NCBI RefSeq assembly: GCF_026262505.1
Contig: NC_067208.1
Span: 4,163,962-4,227,961 of the forward strand
Length of the DNA: 64,000 nt
Reading direction: 5' to 3'
Source: Trichomonas vaginalis G3
Lineage: Eukaryota; Parabasalia; Trichomonadida; Trichomonadidae
A program made the position numbers and the translations under genes. Shown here piece by piece: positions 1 through 9,878 of the stretch (position 1 is the first letter of the stretch; each line of letters begins with the position of its first letter). Below the pieces are notes generated by a model, which was not told the DNA's origin, did not search any database, and saw only the letters and a list, made by a program, of their open reading frames with translations.

Positions 1-1
1 T

Positions 2-1216
2 TACCAGAAACAAGCATTCATCGAGTGCCAAGACATGAACTGCAAGAAGATCTGCTTCTCCATCTGGAAGAGATGGCAATTGCTTGGTGAATTGGCTGAG
101 CATTTGTCACATTTCGGAGATGATTTCACTTTGATGAAACAAACAATTGGTTTCTACCAGGATAAGTGCGAAGTTTACCCAGCTTATATCACTTTTGCAA
201 CGAATTTCGAACAAATTATAAAGAGATTCGTTCATTTCGTGAAAGAAGGAACATCTTCGAGTCCTTCTTTGCACCATGCACTCAGCATGATGACGAATGT
301 AAACATAGTTAAATACATCGAGAGTTGCAATTCCAATTTCAAGTTCTTCGTTCAAATGAATGACCCCAAAAACAAATCTAATTTTGATGTTGTCAAAACC
401 GTTTTTATTTTATTTGACATCTTTCCGATGATTACATTGATTTGGAGATACATCGATGTGCTCAGACAGTTCTTGATTCCTCAGCTCGACAACATAAACC
501 TGATTGAAAAGATCATCAACAAGTTCAAAGCACAGTATAATTTCGCATCAGATTTCCTCACAAACATGCGAAAACCAATTTTGAAGTTGATCAATTTCAA
601 TCAGGACACGCATGGAAAACCATATTTCTATGCAAAGGCTGAAGCAACAGAACTCTCCAACGCAAGCACTGCATCATTCTGCAACCATTTCAACGAGGCC
701 TATTTGAGAATCTTTAATACACAAACTCCAATGCCAAGAGAAATTCCGTTCAAGCAGAATGACAATTTGATGATTCTTGTTCACAACGAGATGATAAAGA
801 TCTCAACTAACAAGAAATCATTCGAGTTGCCTTATAACTTCGTTCATATAAGGAATCACAGAGATTGCGTCGTTTTGATTGTCACTCCTTTGGGATCAAT
901 CAAATTGACATTCAAAGATCCTGTTGTTGCAAGCGAATTCATAAGAGCTGTTTCATGGAGAGCTCTCCACGAGAACCCACAGATCACAGGAATCAGCCAA
1001 ATGGAGACTGAGAAAGACAAATTGTTCGAAGTCTTAGTTGCTTATCAGTTGGCAAGCCAGAGATTCTTGAACATCAGAATGATGAACGTGAGGGCTCACT
1101 CAATCGACGCGTGCTCTGATATTGTTAGGGAATACATGTTCGATACATTCTCTTCTCATATATTGTCAATGACTGTTTCCGCAGGAGATATTCCTGATAA
1201 TTATATTGTAATTTAA
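2..1216 (+). CDS. C-terminal part of a possible RhoGEF-like (DH-PH) protein, 5' end outside window
   Basis: The reading frame is open from base 2, so the gene starts upstream; the first internal ATG is at 35 and leaves 393 residues. The first ~190 residues after that ATG are predicted helical, with a stretch around VYPAYITFATNFEQI that recalls a Dbl-homology helix bundle. Residues ~235-310 alternate hydrophobic beta-like segments (MILVHNEMIKIS, CVVLIVTPLGSIKLTF) and end in a helix, as a PH domain would. If right, the protein activates Rho-type GTPases, but no diagnostic catalytic residues are visible and this remains an inference. The stop at 1214-1216 is followed at once by AATAAA-like sequence, as usual in trichomonads. 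Confidence 0.6.
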   Translation, partial: YQKQAFIECQDMNCKKICFSIWKRWQLLGELAEHLSHFGDDFTLMKQTIGFYQDKCEVYPAYITFATNFEQIIKRFVHFVKEGTSSSPSLHHALSMMTNVNIVKYIESCNSNFKFFVQMNDPKNKSNFDVVKTVFILFDIFPMITLIWRYIDVLRQFLIPQLDNINLIEKIINKFKAQYNFASDFLTNMRKPILKLINFNQDTHGKPYFYAKAEATELSNASTASFCNHFNEAYLRIFNTQTPMPREIPFKQNDNLMILVHNEMIKISTNKKSFELPYNFVHIRNHRDCVVLIVTPLGSIKLTFKDPVVASEFIRAVSWRALHENPQITGISQMETEKDKLFEVLVAYQLASQRFLNIRMMNVRAHSIDACSDIVREYMFDTFSSHILSMTVSAGDIPDNYIVI

Positions 1217-1660
1217 AAATAAATAATTTTTATTTTCATCCGATTTCTAAAAAATTAAAGGTGCGCTAAGGACACACAATTTTTCTATGAATTCCCTAAA
1301 AAAAAGTAGTTAAAAGTCCATTGCAAAGCTTGTGGGAATTCAATTTATGAGCAATTAAAAATTATAGTTATCGTCTATATTAATATAAGTTGCTCGTCTG
1401 GGTATTTTAGCATCAAAACTTGAAAACGAGGAATTCCATCAATAGTAACATAGATATATATTCTGTTGGTATTTTAAATATGTTCCTATTAGTATGGAAT
1501 CTTGACTCAAGGGTTATTTTTTTTAAATTTGGCAGAATTAAACTAATATTGTTTTTTATGTGAATTATGCCTTAAAAGATTGAAGATGCAATTCGAGTTT
1601 TTAAAAATAAAAATGTAGGTTAACTCAATCATATGGATTAGACAGAAATTATTCAAAATG
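1217..1660. other. Intergenic, with a possible decayed TTAA-transposon end
   Basis: No gene is visible. TTAA at 1255-1258 is followed by AGGTGCGCTAAGGA, close to the terminal sequence GGGTGCACTACGAGGA of the element at 60575-63020. I could not find the matching other end, so this is at most a solo relic. Confidence 0.3.
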
Positions 1661-2349
1661 GAATTCAAACAACTTTTTCATTGATATTTGCACCATGTGA
1701 AATAAGAAGTTCGGCGAATTTTATATAATTCTTTTTTGATGCACAATGAAGAGCGGTTTCTCCATTATTATTTTTTTCATTGATATTTGTATTATATGAA
1801 ATAAGAAGCTCAGCTGTATCCTGACTTTGATTTTCTGCTGCACAATGAAGAGCGGTTTCTCCATCATTATTTTTTTCATTGATATTTATACCATGTGAAA
1901 TATGAAATTCGGCTGTTTCCTTACTATTTTATAGACTGCCCAATGAAGAGCTTTTCGTTTAAATTGATTTTTTTGCATTGATATCAGCACCAAGCGATAA
2001 GAAATATTCAAATTATGCTTCTTTTATACTGATCAAGGGGGTTTTTCTTGCCGCCAAGGGTATATTTTCCGGACACTCTAAAAGCATTTATGTCCTCAAA
2101 AAAATAATGAACAAAGAATTCAATTATGGACTGGAGATCTAAACATATTTTCCTAGATAAAGTCTCCATATCGTTTTTCTGCCTCAATATTGAGTGAATC
2201 TGTATCAAAAAATTTGAATATGAGACTTTACGAAGGAAAAGGAGATCTATATAATATACGAAAATCTTTATATATAAATAAAATTGATGAAAAAAACGAA
2301 AAATTAAACAAATACACAAAATAATATATATACAAAAAACAAAGATCAA
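1660..2349 (-). pseudogene. Relic of an ankyrin-repeat protein gene of the large trichomonad family
   Basis: Read on the minus strand, the segment ~1660-1990 gives at least two clear and one degraded ~33-residue ankyrin units of the type NNGETALHCA...AELLISHGANINEK, interrupted by stops and frame changes. Upstream of them (2008-2349) lies a Phe/Ile/Tyr-rich open stretch that resembles the DUF3447-type N-terminal part often paired with these repeats in Trichomonas. The stretch overlaps the 3' end of the kinase gene by 4 bp. The N-terminal half normally linking the two parts is shortened and the repeats carry stops, so it is probably not translated as one protein. Relics of this family are expected because it is very large in Trichomonas. 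Confidence 0.65.
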
Positions 2350-4913
2350 ATCTTTTCTAAATTCTTAATAAAAGCATGTGCAGCATGTGAATACTTGTCG
2401 ATCTTCTCCAAACTCTTGAAATAAGTCAACAGATCTCTTTCTTTGAACTGTTGTGCGCATTCTTTGTAGAAAGACATACTCACAATCACAGTTATCGCAT
2501 CACTCGCGTGTTCTTTACTCGAAAGCAAGTCAACTAACTGCTGTGTGAACAAGAGATAACTTGGATTGTACGCGATCCTGCTCAAAGCATCGAAGAAAGC
2601 CAAAGCATTCGCGTAAACCTTTGTTGTTCCCGTTCTTTGAGTGCTGTCGACATAAGCTTTGATTACTCCGTCATCAGCCAATCTGTTCAACAAAATTGAT
2701 GTCTGACGGCATCTCCTTACAATGGAGGTAACTGCGGAGTGGTTGTGTCTGTCGTTTGTCGCGAGCATCGCTTTCAAAAGCTTTGTGAATTGTGGCATTT
2801 CAACACATGTGTCTCTGTATTCGTTTTGCTTGAAAATTACAACAAAAACACGTGTGACTTCGACGGGATGACGCTCGCATTCATCCATCCAACTGTTGTA
2901 TCGCAGGAGAAACTCAGAACCTGTAGAAGTATTAGCAATATTCAATAAAACAATCCATGGTTTCAGAGATTCTCGAGATGCTTTCAAAAGTGAGTCCAAA
3001 AGATCTCTGTTAGGATTAATAGATTTAACCCTAATTAACAAACTCAAAACGGAGTCCGCAAGCTCTGAATTTTTGAGGTGGTTGTTAATTCTGGTAAAAT
3101 CTAAACCTTTTACATCATCGTAGAGTCCTGAGAGGCCATCGTACGCGGCTCTGAGTGTTGCTGTATCATGGGCATTGAGGAACTGAAGGAAAACGCCTCT
3201 TAAATGGACTGCTCTGTTTTTGGCGTAAATGTCGTACTTTTTGATGAGATAGAAGAACAAAGAAAGGAACAGATAGCCATATCCTTTCTGTAGCATCAAT
3301 CTTTGGACTGTAAATAAGTTGTCTAAGACAGGCCACGGATTATTTAATTGTAAGAGCTGTTTTACGTAATATGAGTGTAGAATTAACATCTTTTCGGGTC
3401 TCTTTTCTAATAACTGTGTTAGTTGGCTGCAATGCTGTTGTCCAAGAGCTTTTGGATACTCTGTAAATAACATTGAGTAACAATCAACGATTTTATCAAT
3501 CGCTGGCTCGTTGGAGATTGGTAGGTTGAAGAAGAATTTCGTAGAAGCGAATAAATGTATGAATTGGCTGTTCCTTTTCATTAAATTGTAACAAGCTGTT
3601 AAAACGGCATTAATTACGTTTGCTGGTGTAGATGATTTGATGTGGGTGCTTATTGGAGAGTAGAATGGGCTAAACTGCGATGGATCGATTGTTTTTGCGT
3701 AATAATCTAAATATCTGAAGAATAAAGGATTTCTGTAATTGCGGAGAACTTCATCTGCATGGTCGCTCTCAGAGCTCGAAGATTCGGTCGATTGCGAATA
3801 TTGTTCGGATTCCAACTCATTTTCTTGAATATATTTATGTTGTGGCTCTTTCTGATTTGAATTTGAGGATGCAGATCTCTGAGGAGCTGTATATTTCTTT
3901 TGTGGCGGTGGAGAATCAGAATAGGAATAACTAGATGAGTCATCCGAATAATCCGAACGTTTTGCAATAGGACGGGCTATTCCAGCACCTGGATTTCGCT
4001 TGGCTTCATCCTTCTCTATGACTTGCAGGAACTTAATAATATCATAACGCCTTGTATCTGGGAAATAAACTCGACCACTTCTGAATTCTTCGAAAATTTC
4101 TTCGAACGATGGCCTCATTTCGGGGTCTCTGTCCCAGCAGCGCTTAATTAGCTTTTGTAAAGGAGCTGGTGTCATTCTTGTGAAATTTGGCCTTTCATCT
4201 CTTTGTACAACTTGCTGGAATATGTCATTGACCTTTAGACCTTTGAACGGTCTCTGGTTCTCTGACATTTCGTAGAGAATCATTGCGTATGCGTAAACAT
4301 CAACTTTATTTGTGTAATCTTTTGAAGTAATCAACTCTGGAGCCATGTAATTTGGTGTTCCAATCTTTGCAGTCATTCCTGCATCAGTGGAATCTTCGAA
4401 TCTTGCTATACCAAAATCAGCAATTCTGGGAAATAATTTTGAGTCAAGTAGAATATTTGCTGCTTTCAGGTCTCTATGAATAATGTTTTTCGAATGTATA
4501 TGTATCATACCATGGGCAATTCCAATAGCTATGGCTGTAAGTTGAGTTCCGGAAAGCATATCATTATTTCTATGTCTAATATAGTTATCAAGGGCACTAT
4601 TTGGCATATACTCAGAAACAATAGCATATGGTGGTTCAGCTGTAAAGCCAACGAAAGGAACCAAAAACATATTATCGCATTTAGCCATTGTTTTGATTTC
4701 TCCGATGTAACGTCTAAGTCTATTGCCCTCAAGACGCTCGGCAAAGATTTGTTTGATGGCAACATCACGGCCAGTAGATTTTTGTATTGCTCTGTTGACT
4801 TCGCCGAAGCCGCCTTTCCCAATTACGTCTCCGAAGTCGAAGTCTGAGAGTTTAACAACAAGCTGAGACTCTTCAGCCGAAAAATCGGCAAGATCTTGCT
4901 TGTAAACACTCAT
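2346..4913 (-). CDS. TKL-type protein kinase with long C-terminal helical region
   Basis: The protein has 855 residues. A complete kinase domain occupies about residues 25-285: glycine loop GKGGFG (32-37), lysine in VAIK (K54), alpha-C glutamate in GEIK, HRDLKAANILL catalytic loop (HRD 146-148), DFG 166-168, and APE 191-193 after GTPNYM. The HRDLKAAN loop and the overall pattern fit the tyrosine-kinase-like (TKL) group, expected to phosphorylate Ser/Thr. Residues ~310-390 form a Ser/Asp/Gln-rich linker. The remaining ~460 residues are helical and could be an ARM/HEAT-like array. The start is the only early ATG, just downstream of a poly-A/T tract. All catalytic residues are present, so it should be active; the substrate is unknown. 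Confidence 0.93.
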   Translation of the reverse strand: MSVYKQDLADFSAEESQLVVKLSDFDFGDVIGKGGFGEVNRAIQKSTGRDVAIKQIFAERLEGNRLRRYIGEIKTMAKCDNMFLVPFVGFTAEPPYAIVSEYMPNSALDNYIRHRNNDMLSGTQLTAIAIGIAHGMIHIHSKNIIHRDLKAANILLDSKLFPRIADFGIARFEDSTDAGMTAKIGTPNYMAPELITSKDYTNKVDVYAYAMILYEMSENQRPFKGLKVNDIFQQVVQRDERPNFTRMTPAPLQKLIKRCWDRDPEMRPSFEEIFEEFRSGRVYFPDTRRYDIIKFLQVIEKDEAKRNPGAGIARPIAKRSDYSDDSSSYSYSDSPPPQKKYTAPQRSASSNSNQKEPQHKYIQENELESEQYSQSTESSSSESDHADEVLRNYRNPLFFRYLDYYAKTIDPSQFSPFYSPISTHIKSSTPANVINAVLTACYNLMKRNSQFIHLFASTKFFFNLPISNEPAIDKIVDCYSMLFTEYPKALGQQHCSQLTQLLEKRPEKMLILHSYYVKQLLQLNNPWPVLDNLFTVQRLMLQKGYGYLFLSLFFYLIKKYDIYAKNRAVHLRGVFLQFLNAHDTATLRAAYDGLSGLYDDVKGLDFTRINNHLKNSELADSVLSLLIRVKSINPNRDLLDSLLKASRESLKPWIVLLNIANTSTGSEFLLRYNSWMDECERHPVEVTRVFVVIFKQNEYRDTCVEMPQFTKLLKAMLATNDRHNHSAVTSIVRRCRQTSILLNRLADDGVIKAYVDSTQRTGTTKVYANALAFFDALSRIAYNPSYLLFTQQLVDLLSSKEHASDAITVIVSMSFYKECAQQFKERDLLTYFKSLEKIDKYSHAAHAFIKNLEKI

Positions 4914-5754
4914 GCGTTTTCAAAAAAAAAAATTTAAAAATGGAATGTAAAGATTTAATATGATATTAGAGTATTCTATTGATTTAGATAATAAGGCATA
5001 TATCTCATTGAATGAAATTCCTAAACACTCTTATATTGAAATTTCCAATTATAATTCCGTATCACGCTTATTTTTGAAGAGATTTGAGAGTTGTAAAGGG
5101 GTATAAAATGGAAAAAAGACAGATACATAAGGATCTTCGAAAACAAATATTGTTGTCAAGAGATGTTAGGAAAAGAAGTTTTCTCTTAAACCATTGATTT
5201 TGGAATTATTTCATTTATATTATCTGTTTTTCATATTTCAAGCTTTAGGATTATCGGGGAAAGATTTACAATTTGCTTGTGATGCAATGCAAGAGGAACA
5301 TAATGCTTGGCATCAGCCAATAAATATTCACATTTTATATAAAATGAATTCATAGGGAGAACACATCCGAATGATTGGAATAGTTGTATAATTCCCACTT
5401 GCATAACTCTAAATCCAATAAGAACAAGAATAATATTTTTTTAGCAAGATATTTGGCCATATAGTCTTAGAAAACAAATCTTTGACACTGAATTACTTCT
5501 TTTGATCTGGAAAAAGTAACAAAATATCAACGTCCATAGAAATTAAACAGTTTTCAAAACATTATTTCGGAAAAAAATCTATTAAAAACATCAGCACAGC
5601 ATATCCAATAGTACACTATGCCATATAGTTTGATTACATAAAATAGTTTAGTTAGGTTTGAACCTTTCTAAAAAGAGTTTGTAATTTTTTTGTTTTCACA
5701 GGTATCTAAAATAGTTTTGGTTCATAGTACAAATTTTATTGTATCAGAGAAAGC
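4914..5754. other. Intergenic spacer
   Basis: AT-rich sequence between the divergently oriented 5' end of the kinase gene and the 3' end of the small His-rich gene. I see no coding stretch, RNA gene or clear repeat. Confidence 0.5.
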
Positions 5755-6009
5755 TTACTTCTTTGGAGCTGGGGCAGCATCCTTAGCTGGGGCGGCGCCA
5801 TCCTTAGCTGGAGCAGCAGCGGAACCTGTGTGATGGCCGTGAGCGACCTGCTTGTGCTGGATGTGCTCACTATGGTCCTGGTGGAGTGGGTCAACACCAT
5901 GGACGTGCTCGTGTGGGTGAGATGTTTCATCAACCTGAGCGGCATGGAGAGCGTTGATCTTGTGGGCAGCAGCTGTGCAATCGTGCTCGAAGTGTTGTTG
6001 TTGGGACAT
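5755..6009 (-). CDS. Small His/Ala-rich protein
   Basis: This 84-residue protein starts MSQQQHFEHDC and is rich in histidine (about 15 residues, clustered in the middle as in HPHEHVHGVD and AHGHH), with an Ala/Pro/Lys-rich tail made of repeated APAKDGA-type units. The base composition is much more GC-rich than the surroundings, as seen in strongly expressed trichomonad genes. An Inr-like TCACTT sits 11-16 bases upstream of the ATG, which decided this start over a longer non-ATG frame. Histidine clusters suggest metal binding, but no known fold is recognisable and the function is unknown. Confidence 0.65.
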   Translation of the reverse strand: MSQQQHFEHDCTAAAHKINALHAAQVDETSHPHEHVHGVDPLHQDHSEHIQHKQVAHGHHTGSAAAPAKDGAAPAKDAAPAPKK

Positions 6010-6019
6010 TCCTAAATAG

Positions 6020-6025
6020 AAGTGA
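6020..6025 (-). promoter_or_regulatory. Inr-like element TCACTT
   Basis: It matches the trichomonad initiator consensus TCAYWW just upstream of the His-rich protein start codon. Position and match only; no transcript data. Confidence 0.4.
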
Positions 6026-6493
6026 TATGAACAGCATTCACGGCCAGACAGCTTCAAATTCAGAGCCCATTCAATTTGAAAATTCAGAGTAAACAGTAGT
6101 GAAAAAACCGTTATATAAAACTAAGCATTTGAGAGGAAAGTGAGCGAAAATGAAATACGTTTTACTATGTATAGATTTGGACAATATTATCCAAAATCAC
6201 TCTCTTACTCGTCCAAACTGCTTCAGAAAAATTGAAAGGCAATTTGGTTTCAGTAAGAATATTCAATTCATTTTTGTGAATACGTTACTGACCATTGTTT
6301 TAGTACATAACTAAATCATAACAAAATTATATTTTTTTCAACTGGATAATCTTTTGAGAAGTAAAATAACTCCTCACCTTGCCAAATTAACATATTAGAA
6401 ACTAAGTACTCATATAATCATAATAGCATTAAAAGTGAGATGTTGGCCATATTCTTTGGAAAATTTCACGATCATCTCAATAAATTTTGCAAA

Positions 6494-6555
6494 TTACCTC
6501 AGACTTTTCAGAGGATTGAGTGGCAACTCAATCCTCTGAAATAGTCTGTGGTAAT
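6494..6555. repeat. Intergenic hairpin
   Basis: A perfect 16-bp stem (6506-6521 with 6526-6541, loop GGCA) is extended outward to ~27 bp with a few mismatches. The geometry resembles the hairpins of the array at 56994-58274. The function is unknown. Confidence 0.6.
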
Positions 6556-7249
6556 TTTTAGTCTCTACACTATTTCAATATAAGCTCCATTTTTAAACAG
6601 TTTTTAAAAATCGAGCATTGAAAAGTGTGATGAGACTGTGAAATTAGTTTTCACTTCTTGATCGACAGCCACTAATATCACTTTAATTTCATATCAAACT
6701 AGTTATTAACCATAAATATTTCAATTTCTTTTAATGGCACAGGCATAATTTAGATTTTTTATTATTTCATGAATGGAACTGTAACCCAAGAAAATATTAT
6801 GCAATAAAGAACGTGTACAATTCAAGCAAACCATGAAAAATAAGTTTTTTATGTGTTTTTTTCTTCAAAAAATCAAATCTTATTCAAAATTTAAACTTAA
6901 TCATGTTTCGCTACATAAATACTCTAATATTTATGAAAAATAATATATTTCAGTAGCAAGCAAGAATCTTTTAAAACTTTTTTCCGAAAACAAACCCAAC
7001 TATTGGGTTATACATAAATTTAGGGTTTTCCAATCAAATATATATATTAAACTGCTAATGTATAATCTAAAGCGCACTTATTGACCCTCTTAATGCAAGT
7101 CCTATATAATCAAAAATATATCTTAGAGTATGGCACACATGAATTGGATAATGCAGAGTACAAATCGTAAATAATACAATATCGCAATCTGTACTATGAG
7201 AATATTTTGATTTAAATTTTGTGATATAAAGGCTTAATTTCATATGGAA

Positions 7250-8505
7250 TTGTAATAAACAGAAATTCATCAAAAGTGACAGCTCTCAATTTTTTGACAT
7301 TTGTAAATTCTAAATTGAATGAGAAAAATGAAATAATACTAAGCATAATACAATATTCTAGATTTAATTATAATTAGGAAAAAGTTAGTTTTGAGAGTAC
7401 TTTTCATAGGCATATAGAATGAAATCTTCTGAAAAATAATATCACATAAACTCATATTATTTTCTAATATATAACTATTTTATATAAAAATCAAATTCAA
7501 TGATCTTAAAAGCGAAGGATAAACCTCAAAATTGACGAATATAATGAGTGGGAATATAATGCTTATCTATCATAAAACCATATGAAATATCAATTTTTGC
7601 TTTACGCCTAATTTTTGACGACAATTAGCAAAAAATGTTAAATGTTAACACTCAGTCCATTTGAATATGAAAAATAAAATTGACTTTGATTAAATGTTTT
7701 TATTTATCATGCAATTCTTCTTGCGACCAAAGATTTGAATAAAATTTCAAAAAAATAAGATAGCTTAAAAAATAATATACGGTAGTATTTACTAATAGAT
7801 GAATAGTATATAAATTCTATTAAAATGGATTTGATCCAAAAAAATATATAAAATTTGATCATAAATAAAATCGTTTTAAATTACTTCTTCATTTAAATTA
7901 TAACAATTATTTTTGGTTTTATTATTTTTTGGATCAAATCCATTTTAATAGAATTTATATACTATTCATCTATTAGTAAATACTACCGTATATTATTTTT
8001 TAAGCTATCTTATTTTTTGAAATTTTATTCAAATCTTTGGTCGCAAGAAGAATTGCATGATAAATAAAAACATTTAATCAAAGTCAATTTTATTTTTCAT
8101 ATTCAAATGGACTGAGTGTTAACATTTAACATTTTTTGCTAATTGTCGTCAAAAATTAGGCGTAAAGCAAAAATTGATATTTCATATGGTTTTATGATAG
8201 ATAAGCATTATATTCCCACTCATTATATTCGTCAATTTTGAGGTTTATCCTTCGCTTTTAAGATCATTGAATTTGATTTTTATATAAAATAGTTATATAT
8301 TAGAAAATAATATGAGTTTATGTGATATTATTTTTCAGAAAATTTTGTGTTCTTCTTCAAAATTTTATTTTTTTATTAAAAAGAATCTTTACAAAATATA
8401 CATTTACTTTAATTAATATTTAAAAACGTGCTCTATCAAAAGTTCCAAAAATTCAATATTTTAGCTTTTCCGAGGTGTCACTTTTGATGAATTTCTGTTT
8501 ACAAC
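7250..8505. mobile_element. Foldback/MITE-like element with 25-bp terminal repeats
   Basis: A perfect 25-bp inverted repeat (7257-7281 and 8476-8500, containing CATCAAAAGTGACA) encloses the long palindrome at 7427-8340. A TTGTAA stretch extends the repeat outward after a 3-bp indel. No coding sequence lies inside, so it would be non-autonomous. I found no convincing target duplication. Confidence 0.6.
7427..8340. repeat. 417-bp near-perfect inverted repeat with 81-bp spacer
   Basis: The left arm (7427-7843) and right arm (7925-8340) are reverse complements over their whole length. The only clear difference I noticed is one base in a poly-A run (seven A versus six near 7750). The arms are AT-rich and non-coding, and the spacer (7844-7924) is unique. 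Such identity suggests recent origin or continuing correction between arms; a read-through transcript would form long dsRNA. Confidence 0.9.
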
Positions 8506-8602
8506 AGAATTTTATGTGATTATTTTATTAGATGAGATTGCAATTATAGATACTTGATTAGAAAAAAATGAACTATTTTTTTTTTGCAAAAAATTATTTT
8601 TC

Positions 8603-9550
8603 ATGTCTAGGCATAATAATAACAATTCAAGGGAAGTAAAAGTATGCCCGCTATGCATTTCAGATCTCAGTGCAAGCGAGTATGATTTCTATCCTTGCCC
8701 ATGCGGATATCAAATTTGTTCTTTCTGTTTTGAAAGAATTATATCAGAATTTACAAAATGCTGTCCACTTTGTCGTCGTCCATACGATGAAGATGCAGTT
8801 AGTAGGGTAGGTCCTCAATATAGACCTGTTCCTGTTGTTCGCCCTCCACCTGAAAAGAAACCAGAACCATCCGGCTTTATTATATCAAAGAAAATGGTAC
8901 AAATTGTTGGGATTCCTCAAAGGTATCTTCAAACTTCACTACTAATAAGACGGGATTACTTAGGCCAATATGGAGTTATTAAGAAGATAGCAATTTATTC
9001 AAACGAAAAGATTCCATTCAGAAAACAAATACTTCAAGGAAATTCATCAGTTTATGTTAAATTTAAATCCCAATACGAAGCCAATTTATGCATATTATCA
9101 TTAAATAATTTTAATTTGAAAGGCGAACAAATAAATGCATCCTATGCACTTACTGAAGAATGCTCAGAGGCATTACAAAATAAAAATTGCTCGGAGAAGA
9201 AAACATGCTTAAAAGTTCATAAAAAGAACACTCCTACTAAAATTCAATTTACGACCGAAGAAGTAGAGCGCAAAGCCGACCGATTTATTAACGCTCTGCG
9301 AATTGATGTTCCAGATCATTACCAAAATTATCCAAAGAGGTCATTTGGTACCTCTTTATTCCCACCTCCAAGGATCATTCCTCCACCAAACGGAAATCCG
9401 CACTTCTTGATCACAAATATCTTCAATTCTGAAGATCCTACTTTATTAGATTTAGCAAGTTTCCCAGATGCTATTCCGCTTCCACTTCCAGTTTCTCAAT
9501 CTAGACAACTTTGTAGTTTAATTGATGGACTGGGCCTTGATCAAAGATAA
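8603..9550 (+). CDS. NOT4: NOT4/CNOT4-like RING-RRM E3 ubiquitin ligase
   Basis: The protein has 315 residues. The N-terminal RING has the unusual all-cysteine C4C4 pattern of NOT4: C15, C18, C32, C34, C39, C42, a cysteine pair at 53-54, and C57. An RRM-like domain follows (about 98-185; core VQIVGIP and SSVYVKFKSQYEA), then a cysteine/histidine stretch (CSEALQNKNC...CLKVH) matching the small CCCH-like finger after the RRM in NOT4. NOT4 is a ubiquitin ligase attached to the CCR4-NOT deadenylase and works in translation quality control. The protein is shorter than the animal and yeast versions because the disordered C-terminal tail is reduced to a Pro-rich ~80 residues. The start ATG follows a T-tract. 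Confidence 0.88.
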   Translation: MSRHNNNNSREVKVCPLCISDLSASEYDFYPCPCGYQICSFCFERIISEFTKCCPLCRRPYDEDAVSRVGPQYRPVPVVRPPPEKKPEPSGFIISKKMVQIVGIPQRYLQTSLLIRRDYLGQYGVIKKIAIYSNEKIPFRKQILQGNSSVYVKFKSQYEANLCILSLNNFNLKGEQINASYALTEECSEALQNKNCSEKKTCLKVHKKNTPTKIQFTTEEVERKADRFINALRIDVPDHYQNYPKRSFGTSLFPPPRIIPPPNGNPHFLITNIFNSEDPTLLDLASFPDAIPLPLPVSQSRQLCSLIDGLGLDQR

Positions 9551-9878
9551 ATACAAATAAATATACTATGTTTGATTAAAAACATTACGGTTTTTATCAT
9601 AACTACTTGAGGTAATATGAAACAATTGATAATCAATAATCTAATTTAATAAATTTTGAGATATTATTCAGAAACAATATAAATTTATAGTACCAATTCT
9701 ATTATTTCCTAATATTATAGCTATATCTCAATTCCTGTGAGAAATTATTGAGATTTTCAAAAATTTTGGATGAAATTTTAGATGAAAACTGCAAATTGTA
9801 CGACAAAATATTAATTATATACAAAATTGGATCTTGTTTCCCCTATGATTTAGATAAAATTTTGCATGAACGTTTATA

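Noticed and set aside
5736..5945. Ser/Thr-rich minus-strand frame
   Set aside because: Out-of-frame shadow of the His-rich protein gene.
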